Counted from the first letter of the stretch, positions 7,611-15,932 are shown. The stretch is 64,000 nt of DNA from Croceibacterium atlanticum (GCF_001008165.2 NZ_CP011452.2:1240001-1304000), one strand, 5' to 3'. Made by a program: numbers and translations. The notes: a model not told the origin generated them from the letters alone.

Positions 7611-9104
7611 ATGACTGGACCGTTCTCCCCCGAAAGCCTGGACAAGCTCCGCGCAAGCCTCGGCGCGCGGCCGCGTCAGCTGTTCATCGGCGGTGAGTTC
7701 GTTTCCGCGCAATCGGGCAAGACTTTCGACGTGGTCGATCCTGCCAGCGGAGAGACTTTTGCCAGCGCGGCATCGGGCGAAGCGGCGGATATCGACGCGG
7801 CGGTGAATGCCGCGCGCGCCGCCTTTCCGCAATGGGCGGCCACCCCGCCAGCCGCGCGGGCGGATATGCTGCTGAAGCTGGCCGATCTGATCGAACGAGA
7901 AGGCGAACGGATCGCGCTGACGGAAACGCTGGACAACGGCATGCCGTTCATGATGGCGAAGTTTGCGGGCGTGATGGGCGCTGCGGGGCAGCTGCGCTAT
8001 AACGCTGGCTGGGCGACCAAGATCGCGGGCGAAACGCTGACGCCTTCCGCGCCGGGTGAATGGCACGCTTTCACCCTGCGGGAGCCGGTTGGCGTGGTCG
8101 GGGCCATCGTGCCGTGGAATTTCCCCTTCGTCATGGCGGTTTCCAAGATTGCCCCTGCCCTCGCCGCCGGATGCACAGTGGTTCTGAAACCCGCTGAACA
8201 GACGCCGCTGACAGCAGTGATCCTGGCGGAATTGCTGCAGGAAGCGGGCTTTCCCGCCGGCGTCGTCAATGTCGTGACCGGCTATGGCGAAACCGCCGGC
8301 GCCGCCCTGGCCGCACATCCGGGCGTGGACAAGATCTCCTTCACCGGCTCCACCCAGGTCGGCAAGTCGATCGTCCGGGCCTCCACCGGCAATCTGAAGC
8401 GCGTGTCTCTCGAACTGGGCGGGAAATCGCCTGTCGTAATCTTCGAGGATGCCGACCTTGAAAAGGCGATCCCGGCTGCGGCAGCAGGCATCTTCGGCAA
8501 TTCGGGCCAGGTCTGCGCGGCCGGTTCGCGCCTGTTCGTGCATGAAAAGATCGCCGATCGCGTGATCGAAGGAATTGCCGATCGCGCCCGCAGCCTCAAG
8601 GTCGGCCCGGGCCTTGCCGCGGGCACCGAAATGGGCCCGCTGGTCAGCAATGAACAGCTGGAACGCGTGATGGGTTACATCGAAAGCGGGGCTGGCGAAG
8701 GGGCGGAAATCGCCGCCGGCGGCAAACGGATCGATGGCGAAGGCTATTTCGTGCAGCCCACCGTCCTCACCGGAACTGCGGCGGGAATGAAGGTGGTGGA
8801 TGAGGAAATCTTCGGCCCCGTCCTGTGCGCCATGCGTTTCGGAGACGACGATATCGAACGGATCGCCAGTCAGGCCAATGCCGGCGAATACGGCCTTTCT
8901 TCCGCGATCTGGACGCGCGACATTTCCAATGCATTGCGGCTCGCCAAACGACTGCAGGCGGGCACCGTCCGTATCAATGGCGGCGCGGGCGTGGATCCGG
9001 CAATGCCGCTGGGCGGTTACAAGCAATCAGGCTGGGGCCGGGAAAACGGGCGTGCGGGCGTGGAAGCCTATACCGAACTCAAAGCCGTCACCGTCGCCCT
9101 CTGA
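7611..9104 (+). CDS. aldehyde dehydrogenase family protein (phenylacetaldehyde-dehydrogenase-like)
   Basis: A 497-residue NAD(P)-dependent enzyme oxidising an aldehyde to the acid in the cytosol. All catalytic residues are present: Asn170 in VPWNFPF, Lys193 in VLKPAEQTP, Glu268 in LELGGKSP and the nucleophile Cys302 in NSGQVCAAGSR. The opening RQLFIGGEFVSAQSGKTFDV and the overall length are typical of the phenylacetaldehyde/betaine aldehyde dehydrogenase branch, so an aromatic aldehyde is a likely but unproven substrate. It is the first gene of a plus-strand pair, with the tandem NTF2-like gene starting 11 bases after its stop. The palindrome at 7452 lies about 150 bases upstream. Confidence 0.93.
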   Translation: MTGPFSPESLDKLRASLGARPRQLFIGGEFVSAQSGKTFDVVDPASGETFASAASGEAADIDAAVNAARAAFPQWAATPPAARADMLLKLADLIEREGERIALTETLDNGMPFMMAKFAGVMGAAGQLRYNAGWATKIAGETLTPSAPGEWHAFTLREPVGVVGAIVPWNFPFVMAVSKIAPALAAGCTVVLKPAEQTPLTAVILAELLQEAGFPAGVVNVVTGYGETAGAALAAHPGVDKISFTGSTQVGKSIVRASTGNLKRVSLELGGKSPVVIFEDADLEKAIPAAAAGIFGNSGQVCAAGSRLFVHEKIADRVIEGIADRARSLKVGPGLAAGTEMGPLVSNEQLERVMGYIESGAGEGAEIAAGGKRIDGEGYFVQPTVLTGTAAGMKVVDEEIFGPVLCAMRFGDDDIERIASQANAGEYGLSSAIWTRDISNALRLAKRLQAGTVRINGGAGVDPAMPLGGYKQSGWGRENGRAGVEAYTELKAVTVAL

Positions 9105-9115
9105 GAGGCTGCACC

Positions 9116-9931
9116 ATGACCCGGCAGTTCAGCTATCCTGACTATATAGAAGTCTTCAATTCGGGCGATGACGATGCCCTGGTGGATCGCTTCTATCATG
9201 AAGACCTGACCTTTACCGGCGGCACACGCCGCCACCATGGCAAGGACGGCCTGCGGGAATTCCTCGCCTGGGCGCATGATGGCGTGCGCGAAGTGATGCG
9301 GGTGCAGCATTATGCGCGGGAAGGCGACATATTGTTCGCCGATGTGGACATGGATTTCCACGCCACCAGGGAGCGGCCCGATTTCCCCTTCGGCCATCTC
9401 TTTCCAGGCGACAGCGTGACGGTGAAGTTCCACGTCACCTACACGCTGCGCGACGAAAAGATCGCCGCGCTGCATTCGATGACATGGCCGCCTGAATACG
9501 GCGTCACCAAGGCACCGCGCCTGGGTGGACATCCAAGCCAGAAGGCGGCCTATCTCGCTTATACGGCAGCATTCAGCAATGCGGATCACAAACGGTTTTC
9601 CGCCTTTTATACCGACGATGTCACGCTGAAGCTCAACGCCTTGCCGCTGATAGAGGGTAAGCAGGGCATCATCGATTTCTACCAGCCCATGTTCGAACGG
9701 GTGCGCGAACAGCTGACCATTCACAAGCTGCTGGCTGACGATGAAGCCATCTTCGTGGATTCCACCAGCCGGTTCACGGCGCAGGTGGACGCGGCCGATT
9801 TTGTGGTCGCACCCTTGGCGAAGGGGGAAGCCGTGGAAGTGCGCGTCTTCGTTTATTACACGCTGCGGGACGGGCTGATCTCTTCGATCCGGGTTGCCCG
9901 TGCGGGTGAAGTTCAGAAGGTCGGCGGCTAA
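9116..9931 (+). CDS. tandem NTF2/SnoaL-like protein
   Basis: A 271-residue protein made of two SnoaL-like (NTF2 fold) domains, about residues 5-130 and 143-262. The repeat is visible in the parallel phrases YIEVFNSGDDDALVDRFYHEDLTF and YTAAFSNADHKRFSAFYTDD (each cut here), and in the two endings FHVTYTLRDEKIAAL and FVYYTLRDGLISSI. NTF2-like folds include isomerases, dehydratases, cyclases and aldol-type enzymes, so no reaction can be assigned. It is translated right after the aldehyde dehydrogenase. Its stop codon overlaps the stop of the convergent SnoaL gene by four bases. Confidence 0.85.
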   Translation: MTRQFSYPDYIEVFNSGDDDALVDRFYHEDLTFTGGTRRHHGKDGLREFLAWAHDGVREVMRVQHYAREGDILFADVDMDFHATRERPDFPFGHLFPGDSVTVKFHVTYTLRDEKIAALHSMTWPPEYGVTKAPRLGGHPSQKAAYLAYTAAFSNADHKRFSAFYTDDVTLKLNALPLIEGKQGIIDFYQPMFERVREQLTIHKLLADDEAIFVDSTSRFTAQVDAADFVVAPLAKGEAVEVRVFVYYTLRDGLISSIRVARAGEVQKVGG

Positions 9932-10335
9932 GAGCCCGGTTCTTCCCGCCAGTACCGGGCGGAACGGATCCGGGCGAAGCGCCCTTCCCGCAAATCGTAG
10001 AAGGCGAAATTGACGCTTCGTCTCTGTTCGCCCGTTTTCAGCGGCCCGGTGGGGAAATCCGGCCAGTCCTCCAGCGGCTCCAGCGTGGTGGCCAACTCCG
10101 CCGCGCAATGGCTGGCCGATCCCACGAAGGTCAGCAGTTCCACCGTCTCGTCAATGCGCGAGTGCACCAGGCGGTAGAAATCCAGCACAGCTTCGCGGCC
10201 GGAAAGGCTGGCTGCCTGCCCTTCGAATATCAGATCCGGATCGTAGAAACTGCCGAAGCTGGCGGCATCCCCGGCGTTGAACGCCGCGAGATAGGCTTCA
10301 AACCACGCGCGGCTGCCGGGTTCCGGATCCTTCAT
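9928..10335 (-). CDS. NTF2/SnoaL-like protein
   Basis: A 135-residue single-domain protein similar in pattern to each half of the adjacent tandem protein: WFEAYLAAFNAGDAASFGSF, the middle GREAVLDFYRLVHSRI, and the ending FAFYDLREGRFARIRSARYW. It probably shares ancestry with the tandem gene, which lies tail to tail with it. Its ATG (10335) overlaps the TGA stop of the MFS C-terminal half by one base (TGATG), so it is translationally coupled to the transporter. No signal peptide is seen. The reaction is unknown. Confidence 0.85.
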   Translation of the reverse strand: MKDPEPGSRAWFEAYLAAFNAGDAASFGSFYDPDLIFEGQAASLSGREAVLDFYRLVHSRIDETVELLTFVGSASHCAAELATTLEPLEDWPDFPTGPLKTGEQRRSVNFAFYDLREGRFARIRSARYWREEPGS

Positions 10336-10922
10336 CAGACCGCTGCCGGAACCTTTTCCAGCTCCGCATCCTGTTGACGGCTGGCAACTCCCAGAAATGC
10401 AATCAGCACGGCCACCGTCAGGGGCACTATCGCGGCCAGTATCAGGGTGAGCTGCAGGGAATAGGCCTGGGCAATCGCGAAGCCGCCATAAAGCGGCGCC
10501 AGAACACCGCCTACACGGCCCGCGCCGCCTGCCCAGCCCAGCGCCGTGCTGCGCATACGCGGCGGATATATCTGGGTGATCAGCGTGTTGAGCCCGGCCT
10601 GCCCGCCGGTTTGCACGAAGCTCCAGAAAATCAGGATGCCGATGAATATCTGCGCTTCGAAAGGCACATAGGCCATGCCGAGAAGAGCCGCGCACAAACC
10701 CAGATAATAGAGCGGGATCAGCCTGGTGGCGCTGAAACGATCCATCAGATAACCGATGCTCAGCGTCCCGGCGACACCGCCGAGATAGGCGATCATCGCG
10801 GAGATGGCGAATTCCTGAATCGGAATTCCCGCCATTTCCTGGAAGAAGGTCGGCAGCCACGCGCTCATCAACGCGATATTGGTCATCGAAAGGAGGCAGG
10901 CGGCCCACAACACCGCAGTCAT
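10335..10922 (-). CDS. MFS transporter, C-terminal half (split gene)
   Basis: A 195-residue segment with about six membrane helices that forms the second half of the aromatic-acid symporter whose first half ends at 10919. It starts at an ATG overlapping the first half's TGA (ATGA). The first residues MTAVLWAACLLSMTNIALMS are those normally found directly after the central cytoplasmic loop, and the frame continues upstream as RRGW just before this ATG. A single missing base around 10925-10935 therefore explains the break better than a natural two-gene arrangement. Reinitiation at this ATG could still allow two half-transporters to assemble. It is followed by the SnoaL gene with a one-base overlap. 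Confidence 0.8.
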   Translation of the reverse strand: MTAVLWAACLLSMTNIALMSAWLPTFFQEMAGIPIQEFAISAMIAYLGGVAGTLSIGYLMDRFSATRLIPLYYLGLCAALLGMAYVPFEAQIFIGILIFWSFVQTGGQAGLNTLITQIYPPRMRSTALGWAGGAGRVGGVLAPLYGGFAIAQAYSLQLTLILAAIVPLTVAVLIAFLGVASRQQDAELEKVPAAV

Positions 10923-11689
10923 CCATCCCCGCCTTCGGAGAAGATATCCGTGAGACGTGCCTTGCGACCTTTCTCATTGCCCTCGCCCAGGACGAAGACT
11001 TCGTCCCCCTTCAACTCGATGCCGGGATCGAGCCCGCGAAGAGTGCCGGCGATGGTGGGGTCATTCGGGTTCCGCTCCGCCCGGAATTTGATCGATTCCG
11101 GCACGAAGAACATCAGCAATGGAATGCACAGCAGGGGCACGATGCCGCCGATCCAGAAGCCGCTTTCCCAGCCATAAAGGTCGATCAGCCATGCGGCCAC
11201 GGCCCCGCTGGCCGCGCTTCCGCTGGAATAGCCGGCCAGTGACAGGGCAATGAAGGTGGAGCGCCGCCGATCCGGCGTCGTCTCCGCAATGAGGGCGAGC
11301 GCCATGGGCAATCCGGCCGCCATGAACAGCCCGGCGATGCCGCGCAAAATGGCCAGCTGGTCCAATGTCTGCGCATAGACGCTGCCCAGCGTGATCGCGC
11401 CGAAAGCAGCGCAGCACCAGATCAGCATCCGCCTGCGGCCGAACCTGTCCGCCAGCGGCGAAACCAGGAACGCACCCGCCGCCAGGCCGATCTGCTGGCA
11501 GACGAACAGGAAGGCCATCGCTTCCGGCGGCTGGCCGAAATCGGCCGCGATCGCGGGGGCGATCTTGCCGATCATGAAAATATCGAACCCGTCGATAAAA
11601 CAGACCAGTCCGCAAACCAGCAGAACTACGAGTTGGTTGCGACCGATCGGCTGGCGATCGATGAAAGCCTCGACATCAAAACGGTTCAA
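10919..11689 (-). CDS. MFS transporter (AAHS-like), N-terminal half (split gene)
   Basis: A 256-residue segment carrying the first six membrane helices and most of the central loop of a major facilitator transporter. The motif FIDGFDIFMIGKIAP in helix 1 matches the DGFD signature of the aromatic acid:H+ symporter branch (PcaK type), and LADRFGRRRMLIW is the MFS loop-2 motif. The frame stops after DIFSEGGDG, in the central loop, where intact members continue into helix 7. The two halves together give about 450 residues, the usual length. The palindrome TTGATCGATCAA sits 61 bases upstream, so the transporter is probably co-regulated with the aldehyde dehydrogenase. Confidence 0.85.
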   Translation of the reverse strand: MNRFDVEAFIDRQPIGRNQLVVLLVCGLVCFIDGFDIFMIGKIAPAIAADFGQPPEAMAFLFVCQQIGLAAGAFLVSPLADRFGRRRMLIWCCAAFGAITLGSVYAQTLDQLAILRGIAGLFMAAGLPMALALIAETTPDRRRSTFIALSLAGYSSGSAASGAVAAWLIDLYGWESGFWIGGIVPLLCIPLLMFFVPESIKFRAERNPNDPTIAGTLRGLDPGIELKGDEVFVLGEGNEKGRKARLTDIFSEGGDG

Positions 11690-11749
11690 TTTCTGTTCTC
11701 TCCCAGGCGGCTTTTAAAAGTCGCGCAGGAGAGCTTAGCAGCACATATC

Positions 11750-11761
11750 TTGATCGATCAA
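11750..11761. promoter_or_regulatory. perfect palindrome TTGATCGATCAA, second copy
   Basis: Identical to the 12-mer at 7452-7463 and placed 61 bases upstream of the MFS start on the minus strand. The copies mark the promoters of the two outward halves of the cluster and suggest one shared regulator, most simply the MarR protein at 2576. Confidence 0.65.
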
Positions 11762-11996
11762 TGATCTCTTAAGGCTGGAGATCATCATCGGGGAATTGAC
11801 GGATCGATGTTTCCACCGCGTGCGCGCACCGGGCGCATCTCCGCGCCGTGAACTGCCTGGAAAGACCGGGCGAGAACGGCGCAGGCTGGTATCGCCAGCC
11901 GGGTACTGCCAGCGGAACTGCCCTGCCAGGAGCCGCACCCGCCGATTGCACCGGGTTCGGGGAATGTTGAATGCACGGACATAGTGGAAAACCTGC

Positions 11997-12017
11997 TATT
12001 GCGAGTTAGTCGCAATA
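11997..12017. promoter_or_regulatory. inverted repeat TATTGCGA-N5-TCGCAATA, possible Fur-type operator
   Basis: Perfect 8-bp arms at 11997-12004 and 12010-12017 with spacer gttag, about 150 bases before the first gene of the PepSY-DUF2271-DUF4198-apbE operon. The TGCGA-type half sites and 19-21 base size resemble iron-responsive Fur boxes of alphaproteobacteria. Since the operon leads into a siderophore receptor, iron control is a reasonable inference. Confidence 0.5.
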
Positions 12018-12164
12018 TTTCTGCGCCCTGAAATCGGGGCTGTCAACCGAGATGAACGAGCGCCTGGACCTTCCGCGAAATCAGCTTATGCGCCACCCCA
12101 GCTATTGATCTTTATTCTCAATTGCATCATTGGCGGGGTCCACACGGACCGAAAAAACCATCAG

Positions 12165-12857
12165 ATGAAACCCCAATTCGACCAGATCCCTACCGGGGAA
12201 GCGCCCCGCAAACGGCAGGAAAAGCCAAAGAAACAGGGGATTCCGGCCTTCTGGAAACGCCAGTTCCACACCTGGCACTGGATGAGCAGCGCGATCTGCC
12301 TGGTCGGCATGATTCTCTTCGCCGTAACCGGGATCACGCTCAACCATGCCGGTTCGATCGAGGCGGAGCCGGCGATTGAAACCCGCGAACTGGTCATGCC
12401 GCAGGAAACGCTGGCCGCACTGGATGGCGCGCCGGTTTCCACGCCCGCGGACGAAGCACCGGCCCCCGTGCCGGAGCCGGTGGCGCAGTGGGTCGCCGAT
12501 GAACTGGGTGTTTCCCTGTCCGGCCGCGTTCCTGAATGGAGCGAACTGGAACTCTATATCCCCCTGCCCCGCGCGGGTGGCGATGGCTGGATCGCGATAG
12601 ACCGCGAAACCGGCGACGTGATCCACGAAGACACGGATCGCGGCTGGATTGCCTATCTCAACGATCTGCACAAGGGCCGCGACACGGGCATGGCCTGGTC
12701 CTGGTTCATCGATATTTTCGCGGCAGCCTGCGTCATCTTCAGCCTGACCGGACTTCTGCTGTTGCAGGTCCATGCCAGGCGGCGCCCCTCCACCTGGCCA
12801 ATCGTGGGGGCGGGTTTCCTCATCCCGCTCTTCCTGCTCGTCTTCATCATGCATTGA
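12165..12857 (+). CDS. PepSY-associated membrane protein
   Basis: A 230-residue inner-membrane protein with one membrane helix near residues 35-57 (SAICLVGMILFAVTGITLNH), a periplasmic PepSY-like segment (ELYIPLP..GWIAIDRETGDV) and two closing helices after the conserved LNDLHKGRDTGMAWSWFIDIF (cut). The WHW and LNDLHKG motifs are typical of PepSY-associated TM proteins that accompany ferric-siderophore reduction. ATG 12165 is used; the frame is open upstream to 12105, but the added residues do not resemble the family. It is the first gene of an operon with DUF2271, DUF4198 and apbE, a combination recurrent near TonB receptors. Confidence 0.85.
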   Translation: MKPQFDQIPTGEAPRKRQEKPKKQGIPAFWKRQFHTWHWMSSAICLVGMILFAVTGITLNHAGSIEAEPAIETRELVMPQETLAALDGAPVSTPADEAPAPVPEPVAQWVADELGVSLSGRVPEWSELELYIPLPRAGGDGWIAIDRETGDVIHEDTDRGWIAYLNDLHKGRDTGMAWSWFIDIFAAACVIFSLTGLLLLQVHARRRPSTWPIVGAGFLIPLFLLVFIMH

Positions 12858-12874
12858 TCCGCAAAGGACCCATC

Positions 12875-13408
12875 ATGCGCAAATCCACACCCATTGCCAT
12901 TACCGGCATTGCCGCGGCGACCGGCCTCGCCGCCGCGCCCGCCGCCGCCAATGACATGACCATCACGGTCGAAATTCCGCGCCTGCGGGTGGCGGAATAT
13001 CACAATCCCTATGTCGCGATCTGGATCGAGGACGCAGCGGGCAAGGCCGTGGCCAATCTGGATGTCTGGTATGATGTCGATCTGAAAGGGACCGAGGAAG
13101 GCACGAAATGGCTTTCCGACCTGCGCCTGTGGTGGCGCCGTGCGGGCAGATCGCTGAAAATGCCGGTAAACGGAGTTTCCGGCCCCACACAGGCACCGGG
13201 CAGCTATGAACTGAAATTTACCGAAGGCAGGAAGCCGCTGAGCAAACTGCCCGCCGGATCGTATAAATTGCAGGTCGAGGCGGCACGCGAAGTGGGCGGC
13301 CGGGAAGTCGTGACCATCCCATTCCAGTGGCCGCCCAGCGGCAGCAAGACTGCCTCCGCCAAGGGCAGTTCCGAACTCGGCACCATCCGCCTGACCATCA
13401 AACCCTAA
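12875..13408 (+). CDS. DUF2271 family periplasmic protein, candidate flavoprotein
   Basis: A 177-residue exported protein with a signal peptide ending near PAAAN (residue 26) and one DUF2271 domain. DUF2271 proteins are associated with ApbE flavin transferases, and many carry an SGAT-type attachment site. Here the equivalent site reads NGVSGPTQAPGSYEL, with Ser102-Gly103-Pro104-Thr105; Thr105 would be the modified residue, with Ala replaced by Pro. ApbE is encoded two genes downstream. A ribosome binding site (AAAGGA) precedes ATG 12875, 17 bases after the PepSY gene. A role as a periplasmic electron carrier for iron reduction is inferred. Confidence 0.85.
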   Translation: MRKSTPIAITGIAAATGLAAAPAAANDMTITVEIPRLRVAEYHNPYVAIWIEDAAGKAVANLDVWYDVDLKGTEEGTKWLSDLRLWWRRAGRSLKMPVNGVSGPTQAPGSYELKFTEGRKPLSKLPAGSYKLQVEAAREVGGREVVTIPFQWPPSGSKTASAKGSSELGTIRLTIKP

Positions 13409-13430
13409 TCACCTGACGGGAGAACCTTCC

Positions 13431-14234
13431 ATGTTCGCCAAGCCCAGCCTCATCGCCGCCGGCCTCGCTGTCGGCCTCGCCACACTCGTTCCAGGCAAGG
13501 CCGAAGCGCATCGTCGCTGGCTGCTGCCGACCATGACGACCTATTCCGGCGAGAGCGCCACGGTCAGCGTGGATGCCGCCGCATCGAACGAATTGTTCCT
13601 GTTCGAACATCGCCCGCTCGGCCTGGAAGAGCTGGTCATCACCGGGCCGGACGGTCAGCCGGTGGATGCCAAGGTGCTCGGCACCGGGGACCTGCGCAGC
13701 GCGTTCGACGTGCCGATGATGCAGCAGGGCACCTATCGCATCGCCATCGCCTCCAACGGAATTGGCGGCATGTATGAGCTGGACGGCAAGCGGTTCCGCA
13801 TTCGCGGCGGCGCGGATGAAGTGCCCGAAGGCGCAACCAATGTCCGGTTGAGCGAGAATGCACAGCGCGTTGAAACCTTCGTGACGCTGGGCGCGCCCAC
13901 GGACACGGCGCTGCAGCCGACCAATAACGGGCTGGAAATGGTCCCCGTCACCCACCCCAACGATCTCGTGACCAGCGAAGCAGCGCAGATGCGCTTCCTC
14001 ATGGATGGCCAGCCCGCTGCCAATATGGAGCTGGAATTCGTGAAGGGCGATACGCGCTGGCGCGACGATGCCGGCATCCAGATGCTGACCACCGATGCCG
14101 ATGGCATGGTGACGCTGAGCGTTGACGAGCCCGGAATGTATTACATCGAAGCAGCGCAGGCCGGCGGCAAGAATGCCGACGGGATCGATCGCCGGGCATC
14201 CTACACCGCGGTTCTGGAGTTCATGCCCCTGTGA
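13431..14234 (+). CDS. DUF4198 domain-containing periplasmic protein
   Basis: A 267-residue exported protein with a signal peptide ending at KAEA (residue 25) directly followed by HRRWLLPTMTTYSGE, the conserved start of the mature DUF4198 domain in which the first His is close to the N-terminus. The rest is beta-rich, with EMVPVTHPNDLV and a final YYIEAAQAGGKNADG segment typical of the family. DUF4198 proteins often sit with metal-uptake genes and are thought to act in the periplasm, but no activity is established. The last codons overlap the GTG start of apbE (GTGA), showing translational coupling. Confidence 0.85.
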   Translation: MFAKPSLIAAGLAVGLATLVPGKAEAHRRWLLPTMTTYSGESATVSVDAAASNELFLFEHRPLGLEELVITGPDGQPVDAKVLGTGDLRSAFDVPMMQQGTYRIAIASNGIGGMYELDGKRFRIRGGADEVPEGATNVRLSENAQRVETFVTLGAPTDTALQPTNNGLEMVPVTHPNDLVTSEAAQMRFLMDGQPAANMELEFVKGDTRWRDDAGIQMLTTDADGMVTLSVDEPGMYYIEAAQAGGKNADGIDRRASYTAVLEFMPL

Positions 14235-15241
14235 CCATCCAGCCCCGCCCGGATGACGAGATGGGGGACGTGGCCGAATTGCTCGTCCCCTCCGATCTCG
14301 ATCCCGACAGCGTCTGCCCGCTTCCCGCGGGCCGGACCATGTCGCTGGGCGGGGAAGCACTGGGAACGGGCTGGTCGCTGACCGCCGTGGTGCCACAGGG
14401 CGTGGAAGATGCGCGGATCGAAGGGGCGCTGCAGGCCGTCTTCACCAATATCTGCGCGCAGATGAGCCAGTGGGAACCGGATTCCGAAATCAGTCGCTTC
14501 AATCGCGGCGAAAGCGGCAGCAGGCACACCATATCCCCGCAGTTTCGCATCGTCCTGAACCATGCGCTGAAAGTCGCGGAGAAAAGCGACGGCGCCTTCG
14601 ATCCGGCGCTGGGCCAGGCGAGCGAGGCCTGGGGATTTGGCGCCGCGCCCACACCGGCCAGCGCACCGGAACAGGAGACGCTGAACCGTCCATATGACTG
14701 GACCGCCATCGCCATAGAGGGTGAAACCCTGGTGCAGCCCGGCGGATTGCAGCTGGACCTGTCGGGCATTGCCAAGGGCTTCACCGTGGACATGGGGCTC
14801 GCCACATTGCGCCGCCACGGGATCGAACACGCCCTGCTGGAAGTGGGCGGCGAACTGGGCGGATTGGGCGTGCAGGCCATCGGCCTGCCATGGTGGGTCG
14901 ATGTGGAAGTCCCGCCCGGCTCCAACGCACCCACTGCCCGCGTCGCGCTGAGCGGGTGGAGCATTGCCAGTTCCGGCAATTATCGCCGCCGCCGCGAAAT
15001 CGCGGGCCGCAGCTGGTCGCATACGATAGACCCGCAAAGCGGCCGCCCGCTGGATGACGCTATTCTAAGCGTGACCGTATTGGCCAGGCTGTGCATGGAT
15101 GCCGATGCACTGGCCACGGCAATCACCGTGCTTGGCCCCGCCGGTGGCCTGGCTTTTGCCGAATGGAATGACATTCCCGCCCGTATCGTGCTGGAAAAAC
15201 AGACATTGACCAGCACGGCATGGCGGGCCTGGCTGGATTGA
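14231..15241 (+). CDS. apbE: FAD:protein FMN transferase ApbE
   Basis: A 336-residue Mg-dependent enzyme that transfers FMN from FAD to Thr/Ser of target proteins outside the cytoplasm. Family motifs are all present: [14 protein letters not shown], the substrate-pocket [27 protein letters not shown] and the metal-binding DADALATA. No clear signal peptide or lipobox is visible at the N-terminus from the GTG start (14231), which is unusual for a periplasmic ApbE, so export or the exact start is uncertain. The likely target in the same operon is the DUF2271 protein. Confidence 0.92.
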   Translation: MTIQPRPDDEMGDVAELLVPSDLDPDSVCPLPAGRTMSLGGEALGTGWSLTAVVPQGVEDARIEGALQAVFTNICAQMSQWEPDSEISRFNRGESGSRHTISPQFRIVLNHALKVAEKSDGAFDPALGQASEAWGFGAAPTPASAPEQETLNRPYDWTAIAIEGETLVQPGGLQLDLSGIAKGFTVDMGLATLRRHGIEHALLEVGGELGGLGVQAIGLPWWVDVEVPPGSNAPTARVALSGWSIASSGNYRRRREIAGRSWSHTIDPQSGRPLDDAILSVTVLARLCMDADALATAITVLGPAGGLAFAEWNDIPARIVLEKQTLTSTAWRAWLD

Positions 15242-15248
15242 ACACGCC

Positions 15249-15932
15249 ATGATGCTGAAGATTGAAAATGTCCTTGATGCAGAGGGCGTGCGCCGCATTC
15301 GCGAAATCATCGATGCCGGCCCATGGGTGGATGGAAACGAAACGTCGGGCCACCAGTCGCGCCTTGCCAAGCGTAACCACCAGCTGAAACAGAATTGCGA
15401 AGCTGCGGCCGAGGCCGGGCAGATGGTGCTGAATGCGATCGGCCAGACGCCGGAATTCATCGCCGCGGCCCTGCCGCTCAAGGTCTTTCCGCCGCTGTTC
15501 AACCGCTATGGCCAGGGCGAGACTTTCGGCAATCATGTCGATAATTCGATCCGGCAGGTGAAAGGCACCGAATTCCGTATCCGCAGCGATTTGTCCTGCA
15601 CGCTCTTCCTCGAACCGCCCGAAGCCTATGAAGGCGGGGAACTGGTGGTGGAGGATCTGTTCGGCGAACATCGCGTGAAGCTGAATGCGGGCGACATGGT
15701 GCTTTACCCGGCATCCAGCCTGCACCGCGTGGAACCCGTGACCGGGGGCGCGCGGACGGCGTGCTTCTTCTGGTTGCAGAGCATGGTGCGCGACGATGGC
15801 GAGCGGGAGCAGCTTTATCGCCTGGATCGCAGCATCCGCGCGCTGAGCGGGGAAAGAGGCGGCGAGGATGCCGTGGTGATGGAACTGACCAATCTCTATC
15901 ACAATCTCATGCGGCGCTGGGCGGACGCCTGA
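15249..15932 (+). CDS. Fe2+-dependent PKHD-type dioxygenase (PiuC/YbiX family)
   Basis: A 227-residue Fe(II)/2-oxoglutarate oxygenase. The iron ligands are the HxD pair in [11 protein letters not shown] and the distal His in SSLHRVEPV, with GGAR supplying the 2-oxoglutarate Arg. Family hallmarks include the N-terminal [20 protein letters not shown] (cut) and [13 protein letters not shown]. Members are commonly encoded beside catecholate siderophore receptors of the Fiu/PiuA type, as here, and may modify a siderophore or peptide; the substrate is unknown. It starts 7 bases after apbE and belongs to the same transcript. Confidence 0.92.
   Translation: MMLKIENVLDAEGVRRIREIIDAGPWVDGNETSGHQSRLAKRNHQLKQNCEAAAEAGQMVLNAIGQTPEFIAAALPLKVFPPLFNRYGQGETFGNHVDNSIRQVKGTEFRIRSDLSCTLFLEPPEAYEGGELVVEDLFGEHRVKLNAGDMVLYPASSLHRVEPVTGGARTACFFWLQSMVRDDGEREQLYRLDRSIRALSGERGGEDAVVMELTNLYHNLMRRWADA

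Larger units (their letters stand above)
11690..12164. other. 475-base intergenic region with two operator-like palindromes
   Basis: No gene is supported here. It contains the promoter of the minus-strand transporter operon with the palindrome at 11750 and, 240 bases away, the 21-base dyad at 11997 in front of the iron locus. It thus forms the boundary between the catabolic cluster and the iron locus. Confidence 0.6.

Noticed and set aside
7356-9026. 556-codon minus-strand frame across the aldehyde dehydrogenase
   Set aside because: Shadow of the dehydrogenase; composition is His/Arg/Ala-rich without recognisable domains.
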